NCBI RefSeq assembly: GCF_030269925.1
Contig: NC_085112.1
Span: 5,085,501 to 5,149,500 of the forward strand
Reading direction: 5' to 3'
From: Bombyx mori
Taxonomy: Eukaryota > Arthropoda > Insecta > Lepidoptera > Bombycidae
Length of the DNA stretch: 64,000 bases
The notes under the pieces: model-generated
The model's database searches: none
The model's input: only the letters and a program-made list of their open reading frames with translations
What the model was told of the DNA's origin: nothing
Shown here: positions 19,788-31,369 of the stretch, piece by piece
How the letters are laid out: each line of letters begins with the position of its first letter
Position numbering within the stretch: the stretch's first letter is position 1
Made by a program: the position numbers and the translations under genes

Positions 19788-22670
19788 ATGGCGTATATAA
19801 GTAGAATAAAGCCCCTATCCGTAACGATAGGATTTTTTAACGCTTACGGTCTCGCAAATCAACGTGATCAGGTTTCTGACTTTTTGCGTGACCACCAAAT
19901 TGATATCTTTTTAGTGCAGGAGACCCTACTTAAGCCCGCGCGCCGTGACCCTAAAATCGCGAACTATAACATGGTCAGGAACGACAGGCTCTCTGCCCGT
20001 GGTGGTGGTACCGTCATTTACTATAGAAGAGCCCTGCATTGCGTCCCGCTCGATCCTCCCGCGCTCGCTAATATCGAAGCATCAGTGTGCCGAATCTCAC
20101 TGACGGGACACGCGCCGATCGTTATCGCGTCCGTTTATCTTCCACCGGATAAGATCGTTCTAAGCAGTGATATCGAGGCGCTGCTCGGTATGGGGAGCTC
20201 TGTCATTCTGGCGGGCGACCTAAATTGTAAACACATCAGGTGGAACTCACACACCACAACCCCGAATGGCAGGCGGCTTGACGCGTTAGTCGATGATCTC
20301 GCCTTCGATATCGTCGCTCCGCTAACCCCGACTCACTACCCGCTAAATATCGCGCATCGCCCGGATATACTCGACATAGCGTTATTAAAAAACGTAACTC
20401 TGCGCTTACACTCGATCGAAGTAGTTTCAGAGTTAGATTCAGACCACCGTCCCGTCGTTATGAAGCTCGGTCGCGCTCCCGATTCCGTTCCCGTCACGAG
20501 GACTGTGGTGGATTGGCACACGCTGGGCATCAGCCTGGCTGAATCTGATCCACCATCGCTTCCGTTTAGTCCGGACTCTATCCCGTCTCCTCAGGATACC
20601 GCTGAAGCCATAGACATCGTAACGTCACACATCACCTCGACATTAGATAGGTCATCGAAGCAAGTTGTAGCGGAGGACTTCCTTCACCGCTTCAAATTGC
20701 CCGACGATATTAGGGAACTCCTTAGAGCTAAGAACGCCTCGATCCGTGCGTACGATAGGTATCCTACCGCGGAAAATCGTATTCGAATGCGTGCCCTACA
20801 ACGCGACGTAAAGTCTCGCATCACCGAAGTCCGAGATGCCAGATGGTCTGATTTCTTAGAAGGACTCGCGCCCTCTCAAAGGTCTTACTACCGCTTAGCT
20901 CGTACTCTCAAATCGGATACGGTAGTAACTATGCCCCCCCTCGTAGGCCCCTCAGGCCGACTCGCGGCGTTCGATGATGACGAAAAAGCAGAGCTGCTGG
21001 CCGATACATTGCAAACCCAGTGCACGCCCAGCACTCAATCCGTGGACCCTGTTCATGTAGAATTAGTAGACAGTGAGGTAGAACGCAGAGCCTCCTTGCC
21101 ACCCTCTGATGCATTACCACCCGTCACCCCGATGGAAGTTAAAGACTTGATCAAATACCTACGTCCTCGCAAGGCTCCCGGTTCCGACGGTATATCCAAC
21201 CGCGTTATTAAACTTCTACCCGTCCAACTCATCGTGATGTTGGCATCTATTTTCAATGCCGCTATGGCGAACTGTATCTTTCCCGCGGTGTGGAAAGAAG
21301 CGGACGTTATCGGCATACATAAACCCGGTAAACCAAAAAATCATCCGACGAGCTACCGCCCGATTAGCCTCCTCATGTCTCTAGGCAAACTGTATGAGCG
21401 TCTGCTCTACAAACGCCTCAGAGACTTCGTCTCATCCAAGGGCATTCTTATCGATGAACAATTCGGATTCCGTACAAATCACTCATGCGTTCAACAGGTG
21501 CACCGCCTCACGGAGCACATTCTTGTGGGGCTTAATCGACAAAAACCGTTATACACGGGAGCTCTCTTCTTCGACGTCGCAAAAGCGTTCGACAAAGTCT
21601 GGCACAATGGTTTGATTTTCAAACTATTCAACATGGGCGTGCCGGATAGTCTCGTGCTCATCATACGGGACTTCTTGTCGAACCGCTCTTTTCGATATCG
21701 AGTCGAGGGAACCCGCTCCTCCCCACGACCTCTCACAGCTGGAGTCCCGCAAGGCTCTGTCCTCTCACCCCTCCTATTTAGCTTATTCGTCAACGATATT
21801 CCCCGGTCGCCGCCGACCCATTTAGCTTTATTCGCCGACGACACGACTGTTTACTATTCTAGTAGAAATAAGTCCCTAATCGCGAAGAAGCTTCAGAGCG
21901 CAGCCCTAGCCCTAGGACAGTGGTTCCGAAAATGGCGCATAGACATCAACCCAGCGAAAAGTACTGCGGTGCTATTTCAGAGGGGAAGCTCCACACGGAT
22001 TTCCTCCCGGATTAGGAGGAGGAATCTCACACCCCCGATTACTCTCTTTAGACAACCCATACCCTGGGCCAGGAAGGTCAAGTACCTGGGCGTTACCCTG
22101 GATGCATCGATGACATTCCGCCCGCATATAAAATCAGTCCGTGACCGTGCCGCGTTTATTCTCGGTAGACTCTACCCCATGATCTGTAAGCGAAGTAAAA
22201 TGTCCCTTCGGAACAAGGTGACACTTTACAAAACTTGCATAAGGCCCGTCATGACTTACGCGAGTGTGGTGTTCGCTCACGCGGCCCGCACACACATAGA
22301 CACCCTCCAATCCCTACAATCCCGCTTTTGCAGGTTAGCTGTCGGGGCTCCGTGGTTCGTGAGGAACGTTGACCTACACGACGACCTGGGCCTCGAATCA
22401 ATTCGGAAATACATGAAGTCAGCGTCGGAACGATACTTCGATAAGGCTATGCGTCATGATAATCGCCTTATCGTTGCCGCCGCTGACTACTCCCCGAATC
22501 CTGATCATGCAGGAGCCAGTCACCGTCGACGCCCTAGACACGTCCTTACGGATCCATCAGATCCAATAACCTTTGCATTAGATGCCTTCAGCTCTAATAC
22601 TAGGGGCAGGCTTAGGGACCCCGGTAACCGTACTCGTCGAACTCGACAAAGAGGTCGACGTGCAACCTAA
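19788..22670 (+). CDS. Jockey ORF2: APE endonuclease plus reverse transcriptase
   Basis: The 960-residue product starts three bases after the ORF1 stop and lies in the same frame (TAA TCA ATG). The endonuclease covers about residues 10-230, with FFNAYGLANQ, LVQETLL, GGGTVIYY, AGDLNCKH, RPDILDIALL and the intact catalytic SDHRPV. Reverse transcriptase follows from about residue 440: KAPGSDGIS, YRPISLL, DEQFGFRTNHSC, FFDVAKAFDKVWH, GVPQGSVLSPLLF and LFADDTTVY (F of FADD at residue 682). The C-terminus carries PVMTYASVVFAHAA and an Arg-rich end, with no RNase H. It nicks target DNA and copies the RNA onto it. There are no stops or shifts. Its C-terminal half is nearly identical to the truncated copy at 53219-54764. 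Confidence 0.93.
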   Translation: MAYISRIKPLSVTIGFFNAYGLANQRDQVSDFLRDHQIDIFLVQETLLKPARRDPKIANYNMVRNDRLSARGGGTVIYYRRALHCVPLDPPALANIEASVCRISLTGHAPIVIASVYLPPDKIVLSSDIEALLGMGSSVILAGDLNCKHIRWNSHTTTPNGRRLDALVDDLAFDIVAPLTPTHYPLNIAHRPDILDIALLKNVTLRLHSIEVVSELDSDHRPVVMKLGRAPDSVPVTRTVVDWHTLGISLAESDPPSLPFSPDSIPSPQDTAEAIDIVTSHITSTLDRSSKQVVAEDFLHRFKLPDDIRELLRAKNASIRAYDRYPTAENRIRMRALQRDVKSRITEVRDARWSDFLEGLAPSQRSYYRLARTLKSDTVVTMPPLVGPSGRLAAFDDDEKAELLADTLQTQCTPSTQSVDPVHVELVDSEVERRASLPPSDALPPVTPMEVKDLIKYLRPRKAPGSDGISNRVIKLLPVQLIVMLASIFNAAMANCIFPAVWKEADVIGIHKPGKPKNHPTSYRPISLLMSLGKLYERLLYKRLRDFVSSKGILIDEQFGFRTNHSCVQQVHRLTEHILVGLNRQKPLYTGALFFDVAKAFDKVWHNGLIFKLFNMGVPDSLVLIIRDFLSNRSFRYRVEGTRSSPRPLTAGVPQGSVLSPLLFSLFVNDIPRSPPTHLALFADDTTVYYSSRNKSLIAKKLQSAALALGQWFRKWRIDINPAKSTAVLFQRGSSTRISSRIRRRNLTPPITLFRQPIPWARKVKYLGVTLDASMTFRPHIKSVRDRAAFILGRLYPMICKRSKMSLRNKVTLYKTCIRPVMTYASVVFAHAARTHIDTLQSLQSRFCRLAVGAPWFVRNVDLHDDLGLESIRKYMKSASERYFDKAMRHDNRLIVAAADYSPNPDHAGASHRRRPRHVLTDPSDPITFALDAFSSNTRGRLRDPGNRTRRTRQRGRRAT

Positions 22671-22682
22671 CCCATGCATCAG

Positions 22683-22716
22683 CCCGCTGAGTTTCTCGCC
22701 GGATCTTCTCAGCGGG
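22683..22716 (+). promoter_or_regulatory. 3' UTR stem-loop of the Jockey element
   Basis: CCCGCTGAG pairs with CTCAGCGGG (nine perfect base pairs) around a 16-base loop. It lies just after ORF2. A diverged version of the same arms occurs in the other LINE tail at 47285-47330. It may be the site the reverse transcriptase recognises on its RNA; this is inference. Confidence 0.6.
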
Positions 22717-22850
22717 TCGCGATTCCGATCCGGTAGTAGATTCATTCGCGAAACAATTGCTCTTGAGTTGTTAGGTCTCCTTCGGAGGCGCTCGGGCAGT
22801 TGTTAGCAAATCCCACCCCTCTTGGCTGAGCCTTTGCTCGCCCACCTGTC

Positions 22851-22883
22851 CTGGTGAAACTGGAAAGGCCTTCGGGCCACCAG
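22851..22883 (+). promoter_or_regulatory. Second 3' UTR stem-loop before the poly-A
   Basis: CTGGTG pairs with CACCAG, and GGCC with GGCC inside, ending 15 bases before the A-run. It is also present in both truncated minus-strand copies (near 49752 and 53012). Confidence 0.5.
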
Positions 22884-22895
22884 TAAACTTTCAAT

Positions 22896-22926
<31 letters not shown>

Positions 22927-22927
<1 letters not shown>

Positions 22928-22938
22928 CGCTTGGTCGT
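22927..22938. repeat. Right target-site duplication of the Jockey element
   Basis: ACGCTTGGTCGT follows the 28-base A-run and equals 17738-17749. Confidence 0.9.
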
Positions 22939-23468
22939 GCCCCTGGAATTGCTGAAGCCTATAAATAAACAGCGATCATCATCACTACCAAACCGAAACA
23001 CATGATTGGTTTCTTTTGTTAAAGCAATGAATTAAGGAGCATTGTGATGCCCACTAGTTTGGGCTTCCAATACCTACCATTTACGTAAGCCTATGTACGT
23101 ACACGCTCTTTGTGAACAGAATCAAATAAACATTCTGCATTAGAAGCCCAAATAAGGCGACAGGCAATAATATCTTAACGTAGCTAAAATTGCCCGTGTA
23201 CACATTTTAATTAACCTCGCATGAAGGCAAGTCAAAGCTGTACGCTAATAAATAACGATCTCAATGATAGGTGTGCTCGTGGTACCGCTATCCATCATAG
23301 ATTCCGGGTCAGCACCGGTCGAGATCTCTAGATATCCCGGGTCCGCTGACCTCGCGCTCACCTCCACCTATCAACGGACTTCCTTGTTTAACAAACCGGG
23401 TTCAGGGGTCGTAAAAAACTTGGTTACCTCTCGAAAAAGAAAAAAAAATCAAATATGCCCATAGTGAC
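22939..23468. other. Unassigned DNA right of the Jockey element
   Basis: A GC-richer stretch at about 23255-23420 looks like part of an old repeat but has no motif I recognise. No gene is seen. Confidence 0.25.
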
Positions 23469-23795
23469 CTAATTCAGCATGAAATTATACAAAGATTGAA
23501 ACAGTGGCCCCGGGCCGATGTCATGTTCGCATTCTGCTTCGGACAGTTCATTTTTAATAATAAATGAGACGAAATCAAGACATGACGAATAAATGAATCC
23601 AGAACTTGACGAATAAATGAATATGGAATATGATAAATGGTAGGCTCGGATCCCTCGCGAAGATTTTTTCTTTGGCTCCGTCCGAACGGAAGACGCTGGC
23701 TTTTTCCTTTTGTACTGAGACAAGTTAAGCGTTTTTTGGACGACCGTGGCTGGCGGTGTGATATTTATCATTTCGTATAAAACTTGTTCGTCCAA
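23469..23795 (-). CDS. Unidentified 108-codon open frame, N-terminal half protein-like
   Basis: It starts at ATG 23795. The first 45 residues are protein-like, with a hydrophobic-polar pattern followed by a Lys-rich stretch (QYKRKKPASSVRTEPKKKS). After that the sequence turns AT-rich, with short repeats of AATAAATGAA, and the frame is probably spurious. It could be a decayed host or transposon exon. No splice site could be placed with confidence, and the function is unknown. Confidence 0.25.
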   Translation of the reverse strand: MDEQVLYEMINITPPATVVQKTLNLSQYKRKKPASSVRTEPKKKSSRGIRAYHLSYSIFIYSSSSGFIYSSCLDFVSFIIKNELSEAECEHDIGPGPLFQSLYNFMLN

Positions 23796-26700
23796 TTGTG
23801 TTCGTTTTGATTTCGGTGCGCGTTGCTTAGATCAATTATTAAGCTTATTCCCATAAGCGAATATCGTACGAAATAATTTCACAATTCACCCGCTTCGATG
23901 ATACATATTTGGAAGTGTGCAAGAGGGTTATCGTGAGCAAAACGAACTCGCTGATGAAAAACCGATTTAATCCGGGGTCTCGTAATCCGCGACTGCACTA
24001 GTCACTGCCACGTGGTATATGATAAAGTACCCTGGCAGATTATGCAAATTCTTGAAATTTTAACCCGTCTCTGTCTTGCATATCTGAAATGCGCGTTGTG
24101 CATCTCTTTCCGTTGAGCGCTCGACTCACCCTACTAATGTCGTAACGTCTGATAGATGATGCGTTATTCCAATAAAATTTTTGAAATCATATGTAGAATA
24201 GTTGAGTCATTTAGATTTTTCGGCATGAGACATTCGAAGCGAAAACATATTTATCAAACTATCGATTCGAGCGGTAAAAAGATTAATTTTATTAATAAAG
24301 ATATTCCTGATTTTGTTTAATTTCATGTCTGTTTCAATATTATAGATCAGAAACACTTTTTTCCGTTTAACTAAAGTCGAAAGTTAGGACAGCAGTAACT
24401 GTAGAACCTGACAGTTTATATTTATGATTTTATAGTGATTAGTATTCTTAAATATATTTAATATTAATTAGTGTGCATCACGATGCGAACTTGTCTACTT
24501 AATGTCTTAATGTCAATAATTTATCTGTAAAAAAATATGGGTTTCGGGAATTCAAAACATGAAAAAGAATGAAATTTCTGCACACACGTGCTGAACACTG
24601 GGTCGAATTGTGTCCATCGAGATTTGACTCGGGGTTGGTGACTCAGCATTACGCGTCAAACACTGACTTTTGCCCTTAACACATGCACACCGACGCATGA
24701 CTTGCTGAAAAACGTGACAGGCGTTTTTTAATTGCTCGTGAGCATAAACAATTCAATTACTCTGACGAGTCAATGTATCGAATAAGGTTTAATGTTATTT
24801 TAGCGACTTTAAATATTTTTGAGTGCTTGCCGCGGTTGTCAATTCGAGTTGTTAAACCTAGCTATTGGTGTTTCGTCCGATGTTTATAAGTACATATGAG
24901 TCGACTGTTATCAAAGCCGGCAATGTGACTTTTGGACAATTATTGGTAAATCAGAAAAACGAATTATTGACTTTGTATTTCATTGGCAGTCACAAAACTC
25001 TTCTGAACGACATCTTAGATAAATAACAGGTTAAGTTAATACTTTATTTAATGCAGGTTTTGAACCGTATTCTTTGAAGAAGACGATTATATTCAAATCA
25101 ATCTGTATTGACATATTAATAACATTTTTTGCCCAATTGCCGCCTTTGATAATAGACGGCTCATATTGGGTAGCTTGAACATATAGATTTAGAACAAAAA
25201 TACGTCAAGTTCAAATCCCCGTATTACGAGTCGGTCAAAGAGGAAATAGTGAACGTTGAAAAAAAAAACTACAAAAAAGACAAGCATTGGTTTATATGTG
25301 TGTATCTGTAACAGGAGTGTGGGTAGGTAGCCTGCTAAACGCAATATAAAGTGTGGTTGTCGTGGCGGCGTTTGTAGATAGGTATAGGTAGGTCGAGTCC
25401 CCTCCCCGCGCGGTCATTAGTACCCCGCACTCCGCTCGCCCGAGGAGAAAGTATGATTTTACTCCTATAAAGCCGTATTTCTACTCCATACAGGAATTCG
25501 AATACGCGGAGAAGTTGCCGGCTTCCGTGAAAGGACATGTGGCGTGAGTTTGACGGTCGCTTGTACGTACTTCTTACATTTAAACAATCTCGTCACGGTG
25601 GAATCGGGTTGACTGTCTGCTATTAGAAACAGAAAATGTAAACTTTTAGTACTAAAAGAAGTAAAAACAGTCAAAATCAAGATTTTAAACGTTAATGACC
25701 AATGCTATAGAACTTAAAATTGAATAATTTTTTAAATCAATTCACATTTATATCACAAAAACCAAAGAAAAGTTTAAAAACATTTAGATATCAGCAACAT
25801 ATTTAAATGCTTAAAATAATAACATTTAGATAATTTAGAAACAAAATTTAGATGAAATCAAAGACGGACATAAGCGAGTATAAAAATAAAACAATACTAG
25901 AAAACGTCCGTTGAAATGGAAAACTCACATTTGTAAACACGGGTTGTCCCAGCTGAGCAATTAGTGACCACTACCACGTGGTCGAGGGGGAGCTACAGTA
26001 GAAAAAAAAGTGCTTCCGTCCTCACCGAATTATAAGAACCATTAAAAGCACGCATTTTCCTCGATACATACAACTACATACTTATAAAATGAAAGTTTGT
26101 TTTCGTGTAACTAATTATTTTACTGAGTTACAACAGTTATTTTATTATTGGATAGTATATAGTTATTGGCCCTGACATTATTTTGAAAACTCTACATTAA
26201 AGTCACATTCAGTTTTATGTTAAAAAATTTCAGCCATTTTACTTCATCGCGTATGTGACGAAAAAGTAAATTAATTTCAGCCTAAGAAATGTTAATATTT
26301 TTAGAGGAAGGATTATGATTGTAATATGTAGAATTTTCTAGTAACAAATATCGTATACTCGTATTTTACCCGAGTTTTGAAATGTTTAGTATTCTTAATC
26401 TTGTTTGTGTACGTACGGATAGGTTTTCTTTTGTTTTTTATTCCCACATCGTTTGTTATTTTGAAGTATAGTTGTTCTTTCAATCTTGATTTTTTTATTT
26501 CCAAGACAGAGGCTCACACCGTTTTGTGCATCAGAAGATTCGCTTTTAAAAATAACAAAAGTATTATATTAAACATATATGTATTGTAGGCTTGATGAGA
26601 ATTGTAACCAGAACCAACATGTATCTGATAGAGCTCACGTGGTAGCGTTGATTGGTAATTTCATTAAAATGTTAATGATAGCATTGATATCGATCACGAA

Positions 26701-27146
26701 TTTCTATTATTTCTGATGACTTAGTAGATAGTAGGCAACTGAAATAAATTGTATTCATTTTATTTTAATGAAACTTAGTTTCCAATTAAAACTATTAAAA
26801 CTACTTTGAAAATGGTAAAAGTAGTTTCAATAAATTTGTTTAATTGTTTATAGAGTATTCATGTACCACCATATAATCAGGCAAAACAGTTAGATAGGTA
26901 TGATTTTTTACACTGTTTATTAATCGATTTTCTTTTTTTTCTTTGTTTAGTAGCTATTAACAAGCTTTAGTTTTATGAATGAAAAAATGGAAACAGTTTT
27001 TTTTCTCAATCTTTACTTTTACGATTTAATCTCGTATTTAGTTATATTGGTACATAAATGAAACTAAATTTTAAAGTATCAATGGTTTTAGACCAATTTC
27101 CACCTTTGGGCGAACATTAGTCAGATATAACCCAGTAATTAACTCA
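23796..27146. other. Long unassigned stretch
   Basis: AT-rich and stop-rich throughout. GC-richer patches lie at about 23990-24130, 24560-24720 and 25320-25560. No coding region, tRNA or recognisable transposon was found. If the pb interpretation is right, this is intronic or intergenic Hox-cluster DNA where control elements could lie. Confidence 0.3.
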
Positions 27147-27355
27147 AAACTGGTGGTAGGGCGTCTTGTAGGCAAGCGTGGAAACCACTTTTATACCTAT
27201 TTCAGATTATTCCTCTCTGAAGGGTAGGATAGGTTATAGATATATTACAATAACATTACACTATTAAGATTTGCGTATGTCAGCGCAGCGCATGGCAGCG
27301 CATTCACTTAGCGATATCTATAGCCATTTAACGATAAACGCAGAGTAAGCTCACC
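27147..27355 (+). repeat. Diverged Bm1 SINE
   Basis: CTGGTGGTAGGGCGTCTTGT at the start and CTCTGAAGGGTAGGATAGG inside match Bm1, but about a third of positions differ and blocks are missing. It is an old copy, placed directly before a younger one. Confidence 0.65.
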
Positions 27356-27360
27356 TTTAT

Positions 27361-27590
27361 TACTGGTGGTAGGACGTCTTGTGAGTCCGCACGGGTAGGT
27401 ACCAAGACCCTGCCTGTTTCTGCCGTGAAGCAGTAATGCGTTTCGGTTTGAAGGGTGGGGCAGCCGTTGTAACTATACCGAGACCTTAGAACTCATATCT
27501 TAAGGCGGCATTTACCTTGTAGATGTCTCCGGTAACCACTTAAAACCAGGTGGGCTGTGAGCTCGTCCACTCGACTATACAATAAAAAAA
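27361..27590 (+). repeat. Bm1 SINE body
   Basis: It begins TACTGGTGGTAGGACGTCTTG and ends GCTCGTCCACTCG plus a short poly-A. A small deletion removes part of the GGGTGGCGCA region. It forms a direct tandem with the older copy at 27147. Confidence 0.88.
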
Positions 27591-28961
27591 TAGTGCAATT
27601 AAAAATATGAAAACCTAATAAATAAAAAGGACTGAACTAAATTTGGTGTGAATAGCGCGGGAGTCGGCCGAGAGTGATCAGACTAGAGGTCGTTGGCATA
27701 TCGATTTTCGATTTGCTCCCGGTGCAACAGAAATGGGTCAAGTGCTAGCTGGATTGACAGGGAGCATCAGATATTTCGATGCAAAAATTTATTTCTAAAA
27801 TTCAACATTTTTTTAAGTTATTCTCCACGTAACTGATGTACTGACCTAAAATTAAATGTTGCTTATTTTAAAATTAGCTTATTTTTGTAAATATGATGTT
27901 ATGAGTTAATGGTTTTCTTAATTTTATTGTTTGATGCATACAACCTTGTCCTTTCATAAATGCGAAATCCAAAATTTAAATTTTATATGTCATGCATCGC
28001 ATTTTGAATTTGAATGACATTAGCAATTTGTAAATTACGGACATATCGGATGATAGTTCACTGGTGTCTTACCGATAGATAGATATCACAATATGGTGTT
28101 TGGTTAGGTGCAGAAGATAATTTTGCCCGGATTATCATAGAAATTTTATTCTGCAAAAGTACCCTGTATGATAGCAGGTTCGGCTATTATGCAGATGATA
28201 AGGGAACCCTAGCCTTTTTAGTGCCTTTAGTTAAAGCATCTAGGAAATACCCGCATTGACTGCCCTAAACTCTAGCTTTCAAGCCACGTATAGGATATAA
28301 TCCGGAAGCCTAAAACTACCACTACTATCTCTTACACCGGAATGGAAGATAAGATATCTATCACATTCAAAGACTGCAAAAGAGAAGAGGAAACAATTTT
28401 GAAAACCATAGTGCAAAAATGTAATTATGAAAATTGCACTGTTGTTTCTAGATATAAATGAGGTGACATTTATCACGTATTCTATAATATTTACATGTCA
28501 ATTTCCGTTTACACGTGTACTGAATTGGTGATTAGTTTGTCATTACTATAACTGATCAGATTAATCTATAATAATGCCAAAATTTGTTAGAGAAAAGAAA
28601 AGAATTTGTCTGCCGATGCGTCACGGGCTCCCTCAAGCTATTACAATGCCTTCTTCTACTTCTCAATAATTAAGCCGCATACATATTACGATAATTTCAG
28701 CATAACTTTTTAAGTTCCGGTAATTCTCGTCATAATATCGACGACTCTTGAGTACTGATAGTAGTGCTGTGAAGCCGTACGGGCTGCTATCACCGTTCAT
28801 CTCATATCAGTCAGGAAGTGTTATCTGTTCTAGGCGATTTATCCTTATTAAATGTTTTTTTTAATGCATTAAAAACGTCGATCAATGTCTCAAGATGGTG
28901 GTATTTGTATACGTTTTTAATTAAATTTCATAATAATGTTTATATGCGTGAGTTTCTTATG
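27591..28961. other. Unassigned AT-rich DNA
   Basis: No gene or repeat is recognised. Slightly GC-richer parts lie at about 27650-27760 and 28720-28830. Confidence 0.25.
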
Positions 28962-29193
28962 GCTTAGATGGGTGGACGAGCTCACAGCCCTGGTCACTGG
29001 AGCTTATACATCGTAAAACTCGCAATCAGCCTTGAGATATCAGTTCTGAATCTTAGTTTTATGGCACAAAGGCTGGCTTTTGGCAAATGTTTTATGGCAC
29101 CCTTCAATGAAATAAATAAGATACTTCGCGGCAAAAATAGGCGGAGTGGCGGTATCTGTCCGTGTCGGTTCAAAAAACACCCTACCAGTAATA
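28962..29193 (-). repeat. Diverged Bm1 SINE
   Basis: The start (GGCTTAGATGGGTGGACGAG on the plus strand) is well kept; the middle is heavily changed and the end reads ACACCCTACCAGTAATAG. Confidence 0.75.
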
Positions 29194-31123
29194 GGCATGT
29201 TTATTATTTTAAAATTTATGACTCCTGTAAAAGCCACTCAAATAATTTTCTACATAATGTGTTTTCTACATACATGTATGACTTTATCAGTAATGCTGTT
29301 TGAGGTAGGTAATTACCCTAAATTGTAGAGATTATCAAGTTTGTCCAAAATAATATGAACACATTAGGCTGTATGAAGATATCACCAACTTAAATTAGTT
29401 AGTAGTTTTGTTGGCGTACCGACCTCACTTAAAGTGTGTTTGATAAGCTAAATAGCCTTATTTGCCGTACAAAGTTTTGTTTGATCAAGAAATAAAGCCA
29501 TTATCAGATGTCTTACTTAGTGGCCGCTGCGCGTGTGCTATCGTAAATAGAAAAGTTATTGATGAAGAAATGAGGAGGTTCGAGTTTTCATTAGCGACGA
29601 TCGGGGTACTTCCAGCCCTTTTATTATCTCGCTTTTTAAATTGTCGAAAAGAAATTCCTCCCCAGGAAAAAGGGAGCCGGGTACAAAACCTTGTCAACTA
29701 GGCTACCAATGGAGCGTCGTTATTTAAAAATCGAACACGATAAGGGCCGAAATGTTTTTATATATTTTTTTTTAAACGGAAAGAATTTATGTTCGCTTTT
29801 AAAGTAAATATTGCAATCGATGACTTTTTACAATGGTGTAGCAGTTGATAAGAAGTTTTATTAGATTCGGGCACAATTTTCGGACTGTGCGTGCCTAATG
29901 TAGCATTCGATTTTCGGTAATGGTCAACTGATAAGCAAATGACGTCATTATTGAGATTCTCTTAGTTTGTATCGTTCGCGTTACTTTTTACTTTCCCTGA
30001 AATGGTTTTGTTGATACTTTCCAATTTAAATTTTCAGAGTAATTAAAAAAACTGCTATTTTTATATTTATTTATTATTATTTCATAAGTTTCATTCAAGA
30101 CCAACTGTCTACAAATTTTCAAATATTTTTAAGGGAATAAACTGAGAGCAATTACCATTTTCTTCTTTTTATGTTTTCTATTTTGCATATTGAAGAGGTT
30201 TCTTAAAGTAGTATTTCTAGTAGTAAAGTTATTGTGAAATAAAAATTTAAACAATAATAAATAATTAAATTTTTGGCATTGAAAATAAAAATAGGGCAGT
30301 TAATTTGTAACATTTAGATGAAATAGGAAAGTTTTATGCAACAGCTAACTAAATCTGTAGTGCAGAATAAACCATTAAATTTTTAAGCTTTGGTTTTTTA
30401 AAACAATAATTTATTTTAATCATTCAATTCAATTATAAGTAACCATAATTATAAGTTTATCTTCATATTTTACGTATTTTAGTGCCGAAAAACTTGAATA
30501 GTATAGAAGGTGTGTGTTGAAACAAGACCAAACCTCTTTAATGAATTGAACTTTCTCGTCCGTATGTGGCACAAGAAACTGTGTTATCTGAGGAGTTTTA
30601 TGTAAAATTAAAAAAAAAAGTTTAGCAATACACAGAAAAGCGGTTTTTCGGGGGGTGAATCCGGCTGAGTGAGATACACCCCCGCGGTGCTGATAAAGAA
30701 TTGAGGGTATTAAACGATTACAAATGCTCCTCGGTTCAATAAACAGCCTACTGAAGGAAATCGGGCTTTTTACTTGAATTAATTCACTGTTGTTAGTGAT
30801 TTTCGTATACTCTCATAATTTCGTCAAGATCAATAAACATAATAATGCTATATAACTATAACTATGCATAAAAATATGTGAATTACTTTACGTATACTTT
30901 ATTTATTAAGGGGATTAGTTAATTTGGTGACAAAAAAAATTGAAGTTGCTTTTTGTATTTTATTTTAATTTTAATTAAAGACGATAAACGAGTTTACCCT
31001 ACATCGATCCGTTCGAAAATTGGATTAAAAAAACGAGTTTGCATAACGACTAGAAGATCTATTGATTAAAATAACTTGTGATGAACTTGTGTATTGATTA
31101 AAATAACTTGATTAAAATAACTT
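29194..31123. other. Unassigned DNA with two compositional islands
   Basis: About 29460-29700 is GC-richer and open for 79 codons on the plus strand (70 on the minus), without motifs. A second island lies at about 30640-30770. A 17-base unit, TTGATTAAAATAACTTG, is repeated near 31065-31120, just left of the next Bm1. No gene is claimed. Confidence 0.3.
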
Positions 31124-31369
31124 TACTGGTGGTAGGACCTCTTGTGAGTCCGCACGGGTAGGTACCACCGCCCCGCCTATTTCTGCCGTGAAGCAGTAAT
31201 GCGTTTCTGTTTGAAGGGCGGGACAGCCGTTGTGACTATACTGAGACTTTAGAACTATATCTCAAGATGTGTGGCGCATTTACGTTGCAGATGTCTATGG
31301 GCTCCAGTAACCACTTAACACCAGGTGGGCTGTGAGCTCGTCCACACATATAAGCAATAACAAAAAAAA
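31124..31369 (+). repeat. Bm1 SINE body with poly-A
   Basis: A well-preserved body from TACTGGTGGTAGGACC to CACACATATAAGCAATAACA plus an A-run. Confidence 0.9.

Larger units (their letters stand above)
17750..22926 (+). mobile_element. Full-length Jockey-type LINE
   Basis: Exact 12-bp duplications fix both ends, giving a 5.18-kb element. It consists of a 406-base 5' UTR, ORF1 with three zinc knuckles, ORF2 with endonuclease and reverse transcriptase, a 228-base 3' UTR with two stem-loops, and about 28 A. Both ORFs are uninterrupted and the duplications are identical, so the insertion is recent and the copy may still be competent. Truncated relatives lie at 49726-50140 and 52981-54764 on the minus strand. 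The clade is judged from the APE endonuclease, the reverse transcriptase motifs and the lack of RNase H. Confidence 0.93.
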
